A model generated the notes under the pieces. It did no database searches, was not told the origin of the DNA, and saw only the letters and a program-made list of their open reading frames with translations. The position numbers and the translations under genes are program-made. A stretch of DNA of 64,000 nt. Origin: CAYFFV01 sp964342695 (GTDB lineage: Bacteria > Acidobacteriota > Vicinamibacteria > Vicinamibacterales > UBA8438). The DNA is taken from contig CAYFFV010000001.1 in assembly GCA_964342695.1 (NCBI GenBank), positions 124,001 through 188,000 of the forward strand, read 5' to 3'. This document shows, piece after piece, positions 41,980 through 51,231 of the stretch (the stretch's first letter is position 1; every line of letters starts with the position of its first letter).

Positions 41980-44154
41980 TCAGTTCGTCGGTACTTCAAA
42001 GACCCACAATGTCGCCCCTCGGTCTGGTGGATTTTGGATTTCTGGTGCAAGAACTGAATAGGCGCCTGTTAAATAACCCCCAGCACCGACGATTACTGCT
42101 ACGTAATCTTGACCGTTAGCGGAGTATGCAATTGGTGGGGCATTTGGGACATCATTCAGTCTGGTGTCCCAGAGTCGGTCTCCCGTATTGGCATCGTACG
42201 CACTAAAGCGCCGGTCAAGTGAACCCGCAAACACTAAACCTCCTTCGGTAACTAGAGCTCCAGTAGTTTGAGGGGCACGCTGACGGGCGATCCAGACGGT
42301 TTCTTGAGTTTCGAGGTTTACTGCTTCGATTCTTCCGTAACTGCCGTCACTTTCCGGACGTGGCCGCACCGTCCAACGAACTCCTGTTGAGAGGCTGCCA
42401 CGCTCGCCTTCGGCTACGGGTACCATATCCATACACGCTTCAGTAATAGGGACATATACAACCTTTGTTTTGGGGTTGAATGCAGTTGGTGACCAGCTTC
42501 TGCCTCCTCCGACATGCGGACAGACCATCTTGTTCTCACCATCTCCCGGGATTAGTTGCGGGTCTACAATTTTTTCTCCAGTAGTTGGATTAATTGATGT
42601 AATTCCATTTTGTAGACCGAGGTCTATTGATGAGATGTATTTCCCGGTGTCTGTTGCAACAATGTCGAAGATTGCTTGTTTTCCCGCTGTAACAACCACG
42701 CTGGTTGGCGTTCCATTGACCGGTAAATCAATAATTTGACGTTCAAAAGCCCAGTCGAGATCCCATTGGCCATTTGCTTGATGTTGGAAGTGCCAAGCCA
42801 GTTCCCCGGTGTCAGGATCTAGAGCCAATGTTGTATCAAGATACAGACCATCATTTGTAATGCCTTTTTCATTAATTGGATCGCGAAGAGGGGCGGTGTC
42901 GTATGTGTTTCCCGGACCAAAAAAAGCGAGATTGTGTGCAGGATCGTAACTCCCCGGTATCCAGACCGAGCCTCCGTTACGATCTGCCTGTGGTAATCCG
43001 TTCCAACTGTTTCCTCCAGGGGCGTCTGGTGGCGGGATGGTATTAAATCGCCACTCCTCTTTTCCGGTTTCTGCGTTGAGTGCGACAATATAATTTCCAC
43101 CCTCTGCGCGACCAGTTGTTCCGATCATGATTTTTCCACGAGCGACCATAGTGCCACCGGTCAAGCGCTGACGATTGCTTGCATCAGGATTTTCTACAAC
43201 AGTCTGATCCCATATGACGGATCCAGTTTTTACATCGAGAGCGATAACATGCATGTCGGAGGTCGGCACATAAAGTTTGTTCTCATAAAGAGACATGCCA
43301 CGTTTAAGACTTGGAGAGATATGTCTTGGGAGACGTCGAACATAATGCCACAGAAGATCGCCTGTTGACGCGTCGATGGCATAAACCTTATCTCCATAGC
43401 CATGAACAAAGATTACGCCGTCATGAACAAGAGGAGATGCTTCACTAGGTCCTGCAGGAAGAGTCCAAGACCATGCCACGCGCATGTCTGAAACGTTGTC
43501 CGTATTAATTTTATTTAAGGGACTATATCCGGACGCGTCGTACGTTCGTCGCCATAACAACCAATCACCAGGGTCAGCGTTTTGGAGCATCTCGTCTGTT
43601 ACTGGTCTTATAGAGTCGAGAGGGTTACGCCGTACCGGTACGGGTGGAAGATTTACACCTGCCGACAAGCCTCCACCTTGTGACCGCCACCCTGGCGACA
43701 AGGTCGCTAACGCGCTCATGTCAGTCGGTAGTTCTGTGGAACTCGATTCGATCCCGTTTTCTTGAAGCATAAAAGCTAACAAGTGAATATATTCATCATC
43801 GCTCAGGGAGCCAGGCCGGTCTTGAGGCATGGTAGTTGCCGTTTCGTTGAACAGCACTTCTAGGGAACGAACCTGCCATTTTGATTGAAACTCGACACCA
43901 CGCAGTGGAGGTGCGAAGGGACCATCATCAAGATTTTCGCCATGGCATGAGGCGCAATTTTGTGAGTAACTGGCTAGTCCTGCGTCCGCCTGTTCGATCG
44001 TATAGGATGCCGGTGTGCGTTGTGGCTGTTGCGCCTGTATGTTGAGGCTGTTTGTACTGATTGCACAAAGGACAATCAGAAGATGTGAGAGTATGTTTCT
44101 GGTGCGCATGAGCAGAACGTATTGTCGTAATATTTGGCGATGGTTAAAAGTCAT
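41980..44154 (-). CDS. PQQ-dependent dehydrogenase with N-terminal cytochrome c domain, copy 2
   Basis: A 724-residue quinoprotein. I choose ATG 44154 because AAGGA lies five bases upstream; an ATG 15 codons further in (44109) would give a more compact signal peptide but has no ribosome site. Haem c motif CASCH (67-71) precedes the eight-bladed propeller with AIDASTGDLLWHY, ALDVKTGSVIWD, ALNAETGKEEWRF and AYDANTGDRLWDT blades. NNPDxSW-like and GNSWNGL segments line the presumed PQQ pocket. It is a homologue of copy 1 but not recent, and it heads the unit with CHEGN paralogue G. Substrate unknown. Confidence 0.85.
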   Translation of the reverse strand: MTFNHRQILRQYVLLMRTRNILSHLLIVLCAISTNSLNIQAQQPQRTPASYTIEQADAGLASYSQNCASCHGENLDDGPFAPPLRGVEFQSKWQVRSLEVLFNETATTMPQDRPGSLSDDEYIHLLAFMLQENGIESSSTELPTDMSALATLSPGWRSQGGGLSAGVNLPPVPVRRNPLDSIRPVTDEMLQNADPGDWLLWRRTYDASGYSPLNKINTDNVSDMRVAWSWTLPAGPSEASPLVHDGVIFVHGYGDKVYAIDASTGDLLWHYVRRLPRHISPSLKRGMSLYENKLYVPTSDMHVIALDVKTGSVIWDQTVVENPDASNRQRLTGGTMVARGKIMIGTTGRAEGGNYIVALNAETGKEEWRFNTIPPPDAPGGNSWNGLPQADRNGGSVWIPGSYDPAHNLAFFGPGNTYDTAPLRDPINEKGITNDGLYLDTTLALDPDTGELAWHFQHQANGQWDLDWAFERQIIDLPVNGTPTSVVVTAGKQAIFDIVATDTGKYISSIDLGLQNGITSINPTTGEKIVDPQLIPGDGENKMVCPHVGGGRSWSPTAFNPKTKVVYVPITEACMDMVPVAEGERGSLSTGVRWTVRPRPESDGSYGRIEAVNLETQETVWIARQRAPQTTGALVTEGGLVFAGSLDRRFSAYDANTGDRLWDTRLNDVPNAPPIAYSANGQDYVAVIVGAGGYLTGAYSVLAPEIQNPPDRGATLWVFEVPTN

Positions 44155-44328
44155 GGATATCCTTATTACGGTTATTGCAGCTAGGGCAAAGACGCCCTCC
44201 ATAATAGAGTTACAATTCGAACCGTTACTACTCTACCGAAAAGGTTGAAACACAGAATGGATTCTGTTTCATTCAGCTTCGATTATATGGCTAAATAGGT
44301 GTATAAGATGTTATTTAGGAGGCTTAAT

Positions 44329-45288
44329 ATGTTCCTTCGAATTTGTCGTCTGTCTACGTTTTTTGTGGCTTACTGGGTGGTTCCAAGCATTCTGTACGCA
44401 CAATCGTCTGTTGCGACTGTTCACGGACAGCCTGATATCCAGGGTGTATGGGTGAATTTTGACCGTACTCCACTCGAAGTTCCCATAGAATCAGATTCCC
44501 AGCGCATAGATGCACTTGAACGTTGGTTTCCTGGATTAGTGCTAACTGCTGAAGGAATCCGAGGAATTACTGGACCCAATCCTGGGGGGCTGTCAGATTT
44601 TCTTGGAGAAGGAGATGGGGAAGGACATTCTTCAAAACGAAGTTCTCTACGTAAGTCCATGGTAATTAGTCCATCAAGTGGTCGTGTGCCAGTGCGGCCA
44701 CAGGCGGAAGAACAAAAAAATTATAATTTAAGACACCTAACAGATTCTTACCGTCTTCATACCCCCTGGGAACGGTGTATAACTAGGGGGGTGCCAGGCG
44801 GAATGATGCCGGCGGGATATAACAACGCATATCGTATATTGCAAAGTGAGAATTACGTCATCATTCTGTATGAAATGATTCATGAACCCAGAATAATTCC
44901 ACTTAACACAACCTTCCCTGTAGCTGAATCAATCCGTCTCTGGAATGGTAATTCAAGAGGCCATTGGGAAGGTAACACTTTAGTTGTTGAGGTTACGAAC
45001 TATCGAGCTGAACAAGTAGGCACAATCGCGACGGGAATTTCCACAACGGCGACGCTAAAAGGTATCCCCCAGAGTGATGCTATGAAGGTTGTTGAGAGAT
45101 TTACTTTGGTAGATGACGAGACGCTTCAGTATGAAGTAACCATTGAAGATCCTGAAGTGTATTTTTCTCCTTGGACCGTGTCGATGCCTTTGCATAAAGA
45201 TAATGACTACGACATGTACGAGTACGCTTGTCATGAGGGAAACTACGGATTACCCAATAGTTTGAGTGGAGCTCGAGCAGACGAGTAG
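44329..45288 (+). CDS. Secreted CHEGN-family protein (paralogue H)
   Basis: A 319-residue protein started at ATG 44329, six bases after AGGAGG; a GTG ten codons upstream is less likely. A signal peptide ends near LYAQSS. The motifs are HGQPDIQGVW, RTPLEVP, ERCITRGVPGG, YNNAYRILQ, WNGNSRGHWEGNTLVVEVTNY, VVERFTLVD, DPEVYFSPW and YACHEGNYG. It is the most divergent of the WDF-type subgroup. It stands alone, divergent from the second PQQ dehydrogenase gene. Function unknown. Confidence 0.73.
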   Translation: MFLRICRLSTFFVAYWVVPSILYAQSSVATVHGQPDIQGVWVNFDRTPLEVPIESDSQRIDALERWFPGLVLTAEGIRGITGPNPGGLSDFLGEGDGEGHSSKRSSLRKSMVISPSSGRVPVRPQAEEQKNYNLRHLTDSYRLHTPWERCITRGVPGGMMPAGYNNAYRILQSENYVIILYEMIHEPRIIPLNTTFPVAESIRLWNGNSRGHWEGNTLVVEVTNYRAEQVGTIATGISTTATLKGIPQSDAMKVVERFTLVDDETLQYEVTIEDPEVYFSPWTVSMPLHKDNDYDMYEYACHEGNYGLPNSLSGARADE

Positions 45289-45369
45289 CGCTAACAGTAA
45301 AACAACAGTTGCGTTTCCGTTGTGTCCTCAGTGTTCTGTGACATTCTAGATGTGTATCATAAGGATGTG

Positions 45370-45741
45370 ATGACAAGCACTTGGTTTGTAATAGGGGCAC
45401 TTTTTGCAGGGATTGGTGTGGTACTTGGAGCGTTCGGTGCACATGGATTACGAGACAAGCTTTCAGTCGAGATGCTCGTGGTTTTTGAAACCGGTGTGCG
45501 TTATCAGCTGTTGCACGCAATTACGTTACTTATGGTTTCGTGGGCATCGTCCAGATGGCCTGTTCCAGGTGTGAATTGGGCCGGGTGGTTGTTTGTCGCA
45601 GGCATTTTAATATTTTCCGGAAGTTTATATGTACTGGCGATTTCCGGTATACGTTGGCTTGGAGCTGTTACGCCCCTTGGCGGGTTGTGTTTAATCTTAG
45701 GTTGGGGCATTCTAGCCGTAAGCGTATTCCGGGCTTCGTAA
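45370..45741 (+). CDS. DUF423 small membrane protein (YgdD-like)
   Basis: A 123-residue protein with four transmembrane helices and the diagnostic GVVLGAFGAHGLRDKL near residues 15-31, followed by FETGVRYQLLHA and GSLYVLAI. Starts at ATG 45370 after AAGGA, or the GTG one codon before. Function of the family is unknown. It is convergent with the gene at 45754-46866, with only 12 bp between them. Confidence 0.86.
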   Translation: MTSTWFVIGALFAGIGVVLGAFGAHGLRDKLSVEMLVVFETGVRYQLLHAITLLMVSWASSRWPVPGVNWAGWLFVAGILIFSGSLYVLAISGIRWLGAVTPLGGLCLILGWGILAVSVFRAS

Positions 45742-45753
45742 AAGAAAAAGATG

Positions 45754-46866
45754 TTATTTTGGTGACAAATCCCAATAGCTTCGATATTTACCCGATTCAA
45801 ATCCAGTTACAAAATCCGTAAAGTTTTGAACGACTGTTGAGCTGTAGGATTGCACATTGTTGGCAGGAAAACCTCGCCTCTGGTTAAAAACACTTCTAAT
45901 AATCACGCTGTTTTTTTTGTAAGGAAGCCGGGATAGATTGTTTAGATATCTGCTAAATAATCTATTCTGAAAGAGATAGAATTCGACGTTGGATGTATAA
46001 AAAGCCGATACAGATTTTCCTTCTGACGACAAATAATCACCAAGAGTTTTAATCGCATGACTTCCTGCAAAATTTCCAACAATAGGAATGATGCGATCTT
46101 TTAGGTGAAGCTGACGGACAAACTGATATGTCGTTCTGCTCGCTAAATAGCTCGAAGGTACACCGCGGCTATCAGTCGCAAGAATTATGTCACGATACGT
46201 TGGATAGTGCGGTCGTGGAGGGCGCCCTAGACTTCGAAATTGCAAAGACAGACCTCTATTAGCAAATATCTGATGAAAACGTGCGATTGTTTCGTCGTCC
46301 GTCATAGACAGCTGAACGCCGAATTCTCTTAATTTCTGGTTGATGCGCTGTTGGACTAAGAGTAGCTGACCATTGTCCAGCGTGGTTTCATCAACGAAGT
46401 CAACGATCTGATCGATATCGGCTGTTTCCCAATGACTGATATCGTCTGGAACGGGACGACCGAACAGGTTGGCAACATATTCAATCCTAGTTGGACTGAG
46501 CTCGAAGAGTGCTTTAAATAAAAAATGAATCAGCAGATTGTCTCTCCGTATGTCGATGATGTACGCACGCTCAGGTTGCAGTTGGGCGATATACGAAAAG
46601 TTCTGATCTGGGCCCACGCCTAAATAAATGCCACCAGACCAGCTTAAATTTTTAAGTTTGTCGATTACATGGAGATAGGTGCGTTCATTTGAAATTAGAT
46701 TGTCAGTGTCAAAAAAACCGCTAGGTTCAGAAAACCTTGCTATTTGGGAAGCAAATGTTTCTTCATCAGACTGAGCAGAAACATGGGAAGCAGTAATGCT
46801 TAAGAGCAAAAGACCGGCTGACAAAGCCGTAACAACCAAACGACGTAACGGGATACTCAGTACCAC
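45754..46866 (-). CDS. Secreted protein of unknown function (Rossmann/SAM-like, LIC_10091-like)
   Basis: A 370-residue protein with a signal peptide ending at HVSAQS. The distinctive segment GGIYLGVGPDQNFSYI followed by AYIIDIRRDN resembles the glycine loop and acidic strand of a Rossmann-type nucleotide fold, yet the protein appears exported. I believe it belongs to a family first catalogued in Leptospira (LIC_10091-like) but cannot verify it. Starts at GTG 46866, overlapping the upstream small gene by ten bases. Confidence 0.55.
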   Translation of the reverse strand: MVLSIPLRRLVVTALSAGLLLLSITASHVSAQSDEETFASQIARFSEPSGFFDTDNLISNERTYLHVIDKLKNLSWSGGIYLGVGPDQNFSYIAQLQPERAYIIDIRRDNLLIHFLFKALFELSPTRIEYVANLFGRPVPDDISHWETADIDQIVDFVDETTLDNGQLLLVQQRINQKLREFGVQLSMTDDETIARFHQIFANRGLSLQFRSLGRPPRPHYPTYRDIILATDSRGVPSSYLASRTTYQFVRQLHLKDRIIPIVGNFAGSHAIKTLGDYLSSEGKSVSAFYTSNVEFYLFQNRLFSRYLNNLSRLPYKKNSVIIRSVFNQRRGFPANNVQSYSSTVVQNFTDFVTGFESGKYRSYWDLSPK

Positions 46867-47129
46867 GGGTTAATCATAAACTCATTGTAAATCACACGTG
46901 CCTGATGAATGATTTTTTCAATGATCTCGTCATCAAGATGGTCCAGTTGGATGAGTTTTACAGAAGTATCATTTGTCGACTGAGTAATTTGAATGAGACC
47001 AGTTGCCTCTGGAAAATGTTTTTCTAGTGACTCATTCAAAAGAGTGACTAATTGTTCGGGACGTTTGGTCGCACTATCATTAGATAATGTAAATATAAGA
47101 AGTTGATTTTGTTCGTGTGTGTTGGTCAT
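46857..47129 (-). CDS. Small cytosolic protein, hypothetical
   Basis: A 90-residue protein begun at ATG 47129 (GTG codons at 47138 and 47132 are alternatives). It shows alternating alpha and beta predicted elements, an acidic HLDDEII segment and no cysteines or signal. No family recognised. It overlaps the start of the secreted Rossmann-like gene by ten bases, so the two are coupled. Confidence 0.55.
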   Translation of the reverse strand: MTNTHEQNQLLIFTLSNDSATKRPEQLVTLLNESLEKHFPEATGLIQITQSTNDTSVKLIQLDHLDDEIIEKIIHQARVIYNEFMINPWY

Positions 47130-47328
47130 CACTCTCACTTTATTGAACTTGAGTGCATAATGTTTAAAGGTTCGGGCATTCGAATAATATGTGTGGCTCG
47201 GCGTATATGAGATTGTCTATATGGTCGCTAGATTTTTAATTAATCGAGCCTCAAGTCACCGGGTCATTTAAATGATCAATATTACTCGATAGTAACATGC
47301 TGGTTCATGGTCGTGCACTGACAATGGT

Positions 47329-48885
47329 ATGACACATTTACGGAAATATTTCATCTGGTTGCATCGCTATCTTGGGATTCCTCTAAGCGGATTATTCGTG
47401 ATGTGGTTTGCGACTGGTGTGGTCATGATGTATGCGGGAGGGATGCCCCGTCTGTCGGGAGATATGGTGTTGTCTCGGTTGTCTGTAATTAATTTTTCGA
47501 AAGTGGAATTGACACCGACCGAAGCGTTTAGCAAGAATAACCGCCCTATAAATAGCGATTCTCTTTCTCTGATGTCTGTAATGGACCGTCCAGCGTATCG
47601 AACGGATCACTTTACGATTTTTGCTGATACTGGAGAAGAACTGACAGAACTTAGCATTCTAGATTGCCGCAGAATCGCAAGTGATTTTCTAGGTCTTCCG
47701 GAAAAGAGAGTTGAACACGTTGGAACGTTGTTGCGTCCGGATCAATGGACACTGACGTACAACGCATCTCTGCCACTTCATAAATTCAGAGTAAATGATA
47801 AGTATGGCAGCGAAATTTATGTCTCGCCACGGTTTGCGGAAGTCGTAGTGTTGACTACTCGGCGAAGCCGAGGATTCGCATGGATAGGTGCGATTCCACA
47901 CTGGTTTTATTTTTCTTTTCTCCGTTCGCGGCCGATGCTTTGGTATGACCTAGTCATTTTCTTTTCGGTGCTCGGCTGTGTACTGGCAATAACAGGATTG
48001 GTGCTTGGTATCATCCAGTTTCGATGGACTCAGACAGGCAAGAAAGGGCAGTTAAAAATCAACTTCCTTGCACGCGTACCGTATGTTGGGGGGTTGCGGT
48101 GGCACTATATTACGGGCATTGTGTTTGGAATGTTTACGCTGACATGGGTATTTAGTGGATTGTTGTCCATGGAGCCTTTTCAGTGGACACAACCAAAAGA
48201 TCCGACCGTACGAGCTGATAGTTTTGTAACAGGGGCGCCGGAACTACATCAGGTATCTATTGCACAGTCAGCAAAATGGAATCAGCTGGTGGCGGACCTT
48301 GATGTTGTTAAGATGGAATTTAAGAATTTTCAGGGCAAGTCGTATTTCGTACTTCATACAGTTAATACTTTATCGAGAATAGATGTTCGGCAGTCTTTTT
48401 ACCAACCGTACGAGGTTTCTATTTGGGAGCAGACTGATCAAGTCGCAATCGCAGCTGACACTTTAACGATTAGAGAGCGCTACCATGACGAGCAAACCTT
48501 GATTTCTTCTGTTAAAACCGCATTACCGGATGTTCAGATCTTCGAAGCGACGATGCTAGATTCTTATGACTCTTATTATTTTTCACGAAACGAACAAAGA
48601 CCGCTTCCTGTTCTCCGTGTAAAACTTAATGACAGTATGCAAACGTGGCTCTACATTGATCCTAGACTGGGACAACTGTTGACGACGAATCACAAATTTA
48701 CTCGGATTGAACGCTGGATGTTTAACGGCCTCCATAGTTTAAATTTCCCTATGTTGTATCAACAGCGACCGCTATGGGATCTAGTTATGATCATTCTAGG
48801 TGCAGGTGGACTGGCTTCCAGTGGTATTGGATTTTGGATTGGGATTAAACGGAGCGCTCGATTTTTTGTAAGGAAATCTTCTTAA
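47329..48885 (+). CDS. PepSY-associated transmembrane protein
   Basis: A 518-residue inner-membrane protein. The first helix carries WLHRYLGIPLSGLFVMWFATG, which in two pieces (WLHRY-G and FVMWFATGV) is the hallmark of PepSY_TM proteins. A large extracytoplasmic loop follows, then helices near 200-235 and 250-285, a second loop with a PepSY-like domain, and a last helix near residue 490. Such proteins are often linked with iron uptake or reductases and have His residues that could bind haem. It stands alone, divergent from the small gene at 46857-47129. Confidence 0.8.
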   Translation: MTHLRKYFIWLHRYLGIPLSGLFVMWFATGVVMMYAGGMPRLSGDMVLSRLSVINFSKVELTPTEAFSKNNRPINSDSLSLMSVMDRPAYRTDHFTIFADTGEELTELSILDCRRIASDFLGLPEKRVEHVGTLLRPDQWTLTYNASLPLHKFRVNDKYGSEIYVSPRFAEVVVLTTRRSRGFAWIGAIPHWFYFSFLRSRPMLWYDLVIFFSVLGCVLAITGLVLGIIQFRWTQTGKKGQLKINFLARVPYVGGLRWHYITGIVFGMFTLTWVFSGLLSMEPFQWTQPKDPTVRADSFVTGAPELHQVSIAQSAKWNQLVADLDVVKMEFKNFQGKSYFVLHTVNTLSRIDVRQSFYQPYEVSIWEQTDQVAIAADTLTIRERYHDEQTLISSVKTALPDVQIFEATMLDSYDSYYFSRNEQRPLPVLRVKLNDSMQTWLYIDPRLGQLLTTNHKFTRIERWMFNGLHSLNFPMLYQQRPLWDLVMIILGAGGLASSGIGFWIGIKRSARFFVRKSS

Positions 48886-48921
48886 AATATCGGTAGGAAG
48901 TTTTTATAGGAAGAAAAATGT

Positions 48922-48954
48922 CTGAGAAATGTGCCCCAGCGGCACACTTCTCAG
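48922..48954. terminator. Hairpin between convergent genes
   Basis: CTGAGAA and TTCTCAG arms, one A/C mismatch, then TGTGCC pairing with GGCACA around a five-base loop. It lies between the stop of the PepSY gene and the stop of CHEGN paralogue I. A T-rich stretch follows on the minus strand only (complement of 48910-48919), so it mainly ends minus-strand transcripts. Confidence 0.7.
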
Positions 48955-48974
48955 GAGTTAACTGTCAGCAATAT

Positions 48975-49925
48975 TTAATCTTCAGTAACTGCTCCAGCAA
49001 GAATATTTTCAAGTCCATAATTGCCTTCGTGGCAGGCGTATTCATAGACAGGGAATTCATTTTTCTGCATAGGAACTGTAAAGGTCCACGGTTGAGTCCA
49101 GACCGTTGGATCATCAACAGTCACATCGTACTGAAGGATGTTTTCATCAACCCGAGTGAAACGTTCCGTCAAGGTCAGATGTTCGCTTGTTTGGCCTCGC
49201 ATAAAATTCGTTTCACGAAGAAAATTTCTGGTTTCAACCACGAGGGTGTCACCATCCCAGTACCCGCGTGAATCCCCAGTCCACTGACGAATCTCTGAGT
49301 CAAGATGAGCTTCACCATTGAGCGGTACGATTCTGGCATTGTGATTCATTTCAGCAAATAAGACGACCGTATCCTCATTTTGAATTAGCTGAAGATTATT
49401 GTTATAGGCGCTTGGAGCCATGGGGGGGCCTGAATTAAATCCAAGGATACAACGCACCTGAAGTCCGCCTGGACCGAGATCTTCCACAAAGCCCCCAGGT
49501 GGGGGTTCGTGACTGCCTACACCTTTACGGGCCATCGCCAATTCAGCATTTCGTTTCGTTGCTGATTGAGTGAAAGCTGGAAGGCGCCCAGTGGGTGGGT
49601 CTACGATAAGAGACGTACGATCTGTTGTAACGGAAGTACCTTCGTCGAACCAAAAGTCGTTGTACGGTACAACTCGTCCAGACGTGTCGTTGTCGCGACT
49701 TCGTCTCTGAATATCGGATTCAGAAAACTCGGCAGCTTCTTCTTCCGTAAAAGTTTCCTGATTGCCGAGATTCTCAGGACGCTCCATCGGTGTGAGGCTT
49801 CTAAAGTCCCAGACCCCTTGCAGGTCAGGAGCACCCCAAGATGTCCGTTTGCCTGATTGTGCTTCCGTGGCAATGGGAATCATTGTAAATATAATCAAAG
49901 ATAAAATAATTAATCGATAAGTCAT
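48975..49925 (-). CDS. Secreted CHEGN-family protein (paralogue I)
   Basis: A 316-residue protein started at ATG 49925, six bases after GGAGG; an ATG seven codons upstream would place the ribosome site inside the gene. Signal peptide ends near TEAQSG. Motifs: WGAPDLQGVWDF, TPMERP, RCILGFNSGPPM, YNNNLQLIQ, WTGDSRGYWDGDTLVVETRNF, LTERFTRVD, DPTVWTQPW and YACHEGNYG. It is most like paralogue E. It follows msrP on the same strand after about 108 bp. Confidence 0.75.
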   Translation of the reverse strand: MTYRLIILSLIIFTMIPIATEAQSGKRTSWGAPDLQGVWDFRSLTPMERPENLGNQETFTEEEAAEFSESDIQRRSRDNDTSGRVVPYNDFWFDEGTSVTTDRTSLIVDPPTGRLPAFTQSATKRNAELAMARKGVGSHEPPPGGFVEDLGPGGLQVRCILGFNSGPPMAPSAYNNNLQLIQNEDTVVLFAEMNHNARIVPLNGEAHLDSEIRQWTGDSRGYWDGDTLVVETRNFLRETNFMRGQTSEHLTLTERFTRVDENILQYDVTVDDPTVWTQPWTFTVPMQKNEFPVYEYACHEGNYGLENILAGAVTED

Positions 49926-50032
49926 CTTGCACCTCCTCAGGCGCATTTTTGTTTTAACAATTCAAACACACTTTCCAAATATTCTATACCCGAGCAAGCG
50001 ATTTTCGCATCTATTAACTTCAGTTTCTCGTT

Positions 50033-51106
50033 TTACCGGGCCAACTCTCCAGGATGGAGAGGCTCTTGAAGTTGGCGAGGTTCATCTGGATATAGCTCGG
50101 CTACATATTTTTCATAACCATTAAAAATAGGTGTTAGAAAATGTTCCTCTGTATCGAGCCAATAGGAAATGTTTTGTGGCCAGCGCGGATGCGGTATGTT
50201 CGGATTCACATTTGACAGAAAGCCGTATTCATGAGGCTGCTCAGTTTGCCAGAAGGTCCGAGGTTTGTCTCGGACCAATTCAATCTTGACAATCGATTTT
50301 GGATTCTTATATCCATATTTCCATGGAACGATGATCCTGACGGGAGCACCATGTTGTCTTAACAGGGGGTCACCATAAACGCCGGTCACAACCATCGAGA
50401 GTTCGTGCATCGCTTCATCTAAGCGTAGAGCTTCCTGATAAGGCCACGGGTACCAATTAGCTGCCGTAACCCCTGGCATTTGGTCGGGGTTAAGGGCGGT
50501 TTCAAACCGTACGTATTGAGCCGCTGATGTGGGCTGAACACGCTCTAGAAGTTTATGTAGGGGAAACCCAGACCAAGGTACATTCATTGCCCAACGTTCC
50601 ACGCATCGAAAATGGTACAGACGTTCTTCATGTTCGAAGCGAAAAAGATCATCAAGATCTAGAGTAGTGGGTGAATGGCATTCCCCGGTGATTTCAATTT
50701 TCCATGGGTCCACGTCAAAATTGCCACAGAATTCCCAGACGGGTCCTCCTCGCCCAGCTAGGAACTCATAGAAATTGTTATGCGAGGCAGCAATTTCTCT
50801 TGGTGTAGCTGAGCGTGTGTCAGCTAGGCCACTTGACTGCCCAAGAATTGGAACAGCATGAGTGACCTTTCTGGGAAGTTTATAATCAGAATTTCGTTTT
50901 ACAGGAAAGACATCTGGCCTTTGAAAAGGAACATCTATCAAAGATGCTTGGGGCACCTGAGAGTTTCCTGATATTTTTTTTGATAGCACGAAAGGAGCCG
51001 TTATAAGTCCAGAACCTAATGCAGACAGAAATCTTCGTCGTCCAAAAAAGTGTTCCTTTGGAGTGATTTTTTGAGAGGAAATCTTCGCTTTAAAAATCTT
51101 GTTCAT
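50033..51106 (-). CDS. msrP: Protein-methionine-sulfoxide reductase catalytic subunit MsrP
   Basis: A 357-residue molybdoenzyme with a twin-arginine signal (GRRRFLSALGSG, residues 22-33). The start at 51106 gives a signal like that of known MsrP; a GTG eight codons earlier is possible. The sulfite-oxidase-type domain has FRCVERWAM with molybdenum ligand C168, GVTAANWYPWPY and VPWKYGYKNPKSI, and the typical C-terminal YDEPRQL-like segment. MsrP repairs oxidised methionines of periplasmic proteins. Its usual membrane haem partner MsrQ is not next to it or elsewhere in the window. Confidence 0.9.
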   Translation of the reverse strand: MNKIFKAKISSQKITPKEHFFGRRRFLSALGSGLITAPFVLSKKISGNSQVPQASLIDVPFQRPDVFPVKRNSDYKLPRKVTHAVPILGQSSGLADTRSATPREIAASHNNFYEFLAGRGGPVWEFCGNFDVDPWKIEITGECHSPTTLDLDDLFRFEHEERLYHFRCVERWAMNVPWSGFPLHKLLERVQPTSAAQYVRFETALNPDQMPGVTAANWYPWPYQEALRLDEAMHELSMVVTGVYGDPLLRQHGAPVRIIVPWKYGYKNPKSIVKIELVRDKPRTFWQTEQPHEYGFLSNVNPNIPHPRWPQNISYWLDTEEHFLTPIFNGYEKYVAELYPDEPRQLQEPLHPGELAR

Positions 51107-51231
51107 GGTTCTTGTGGCAAGTGGTGACACCCGTCCTTAAGATTTTTACGTTGCGGACGTTTGACAATTGGCAGTTTCCGCTCGATCTGCGCCTCGCTTT
51201 CGTTGTATTTGAGTTAAGAGCGGAAGGCGAG

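Noticed and set aside
48918..49271. 117-codon plus-strand frame at the end of CHEGN paralogue I
   Set aside because: Antisense overlap with the conserved C-terminus of paralogue I, and its start lies in a terminator hairpin.
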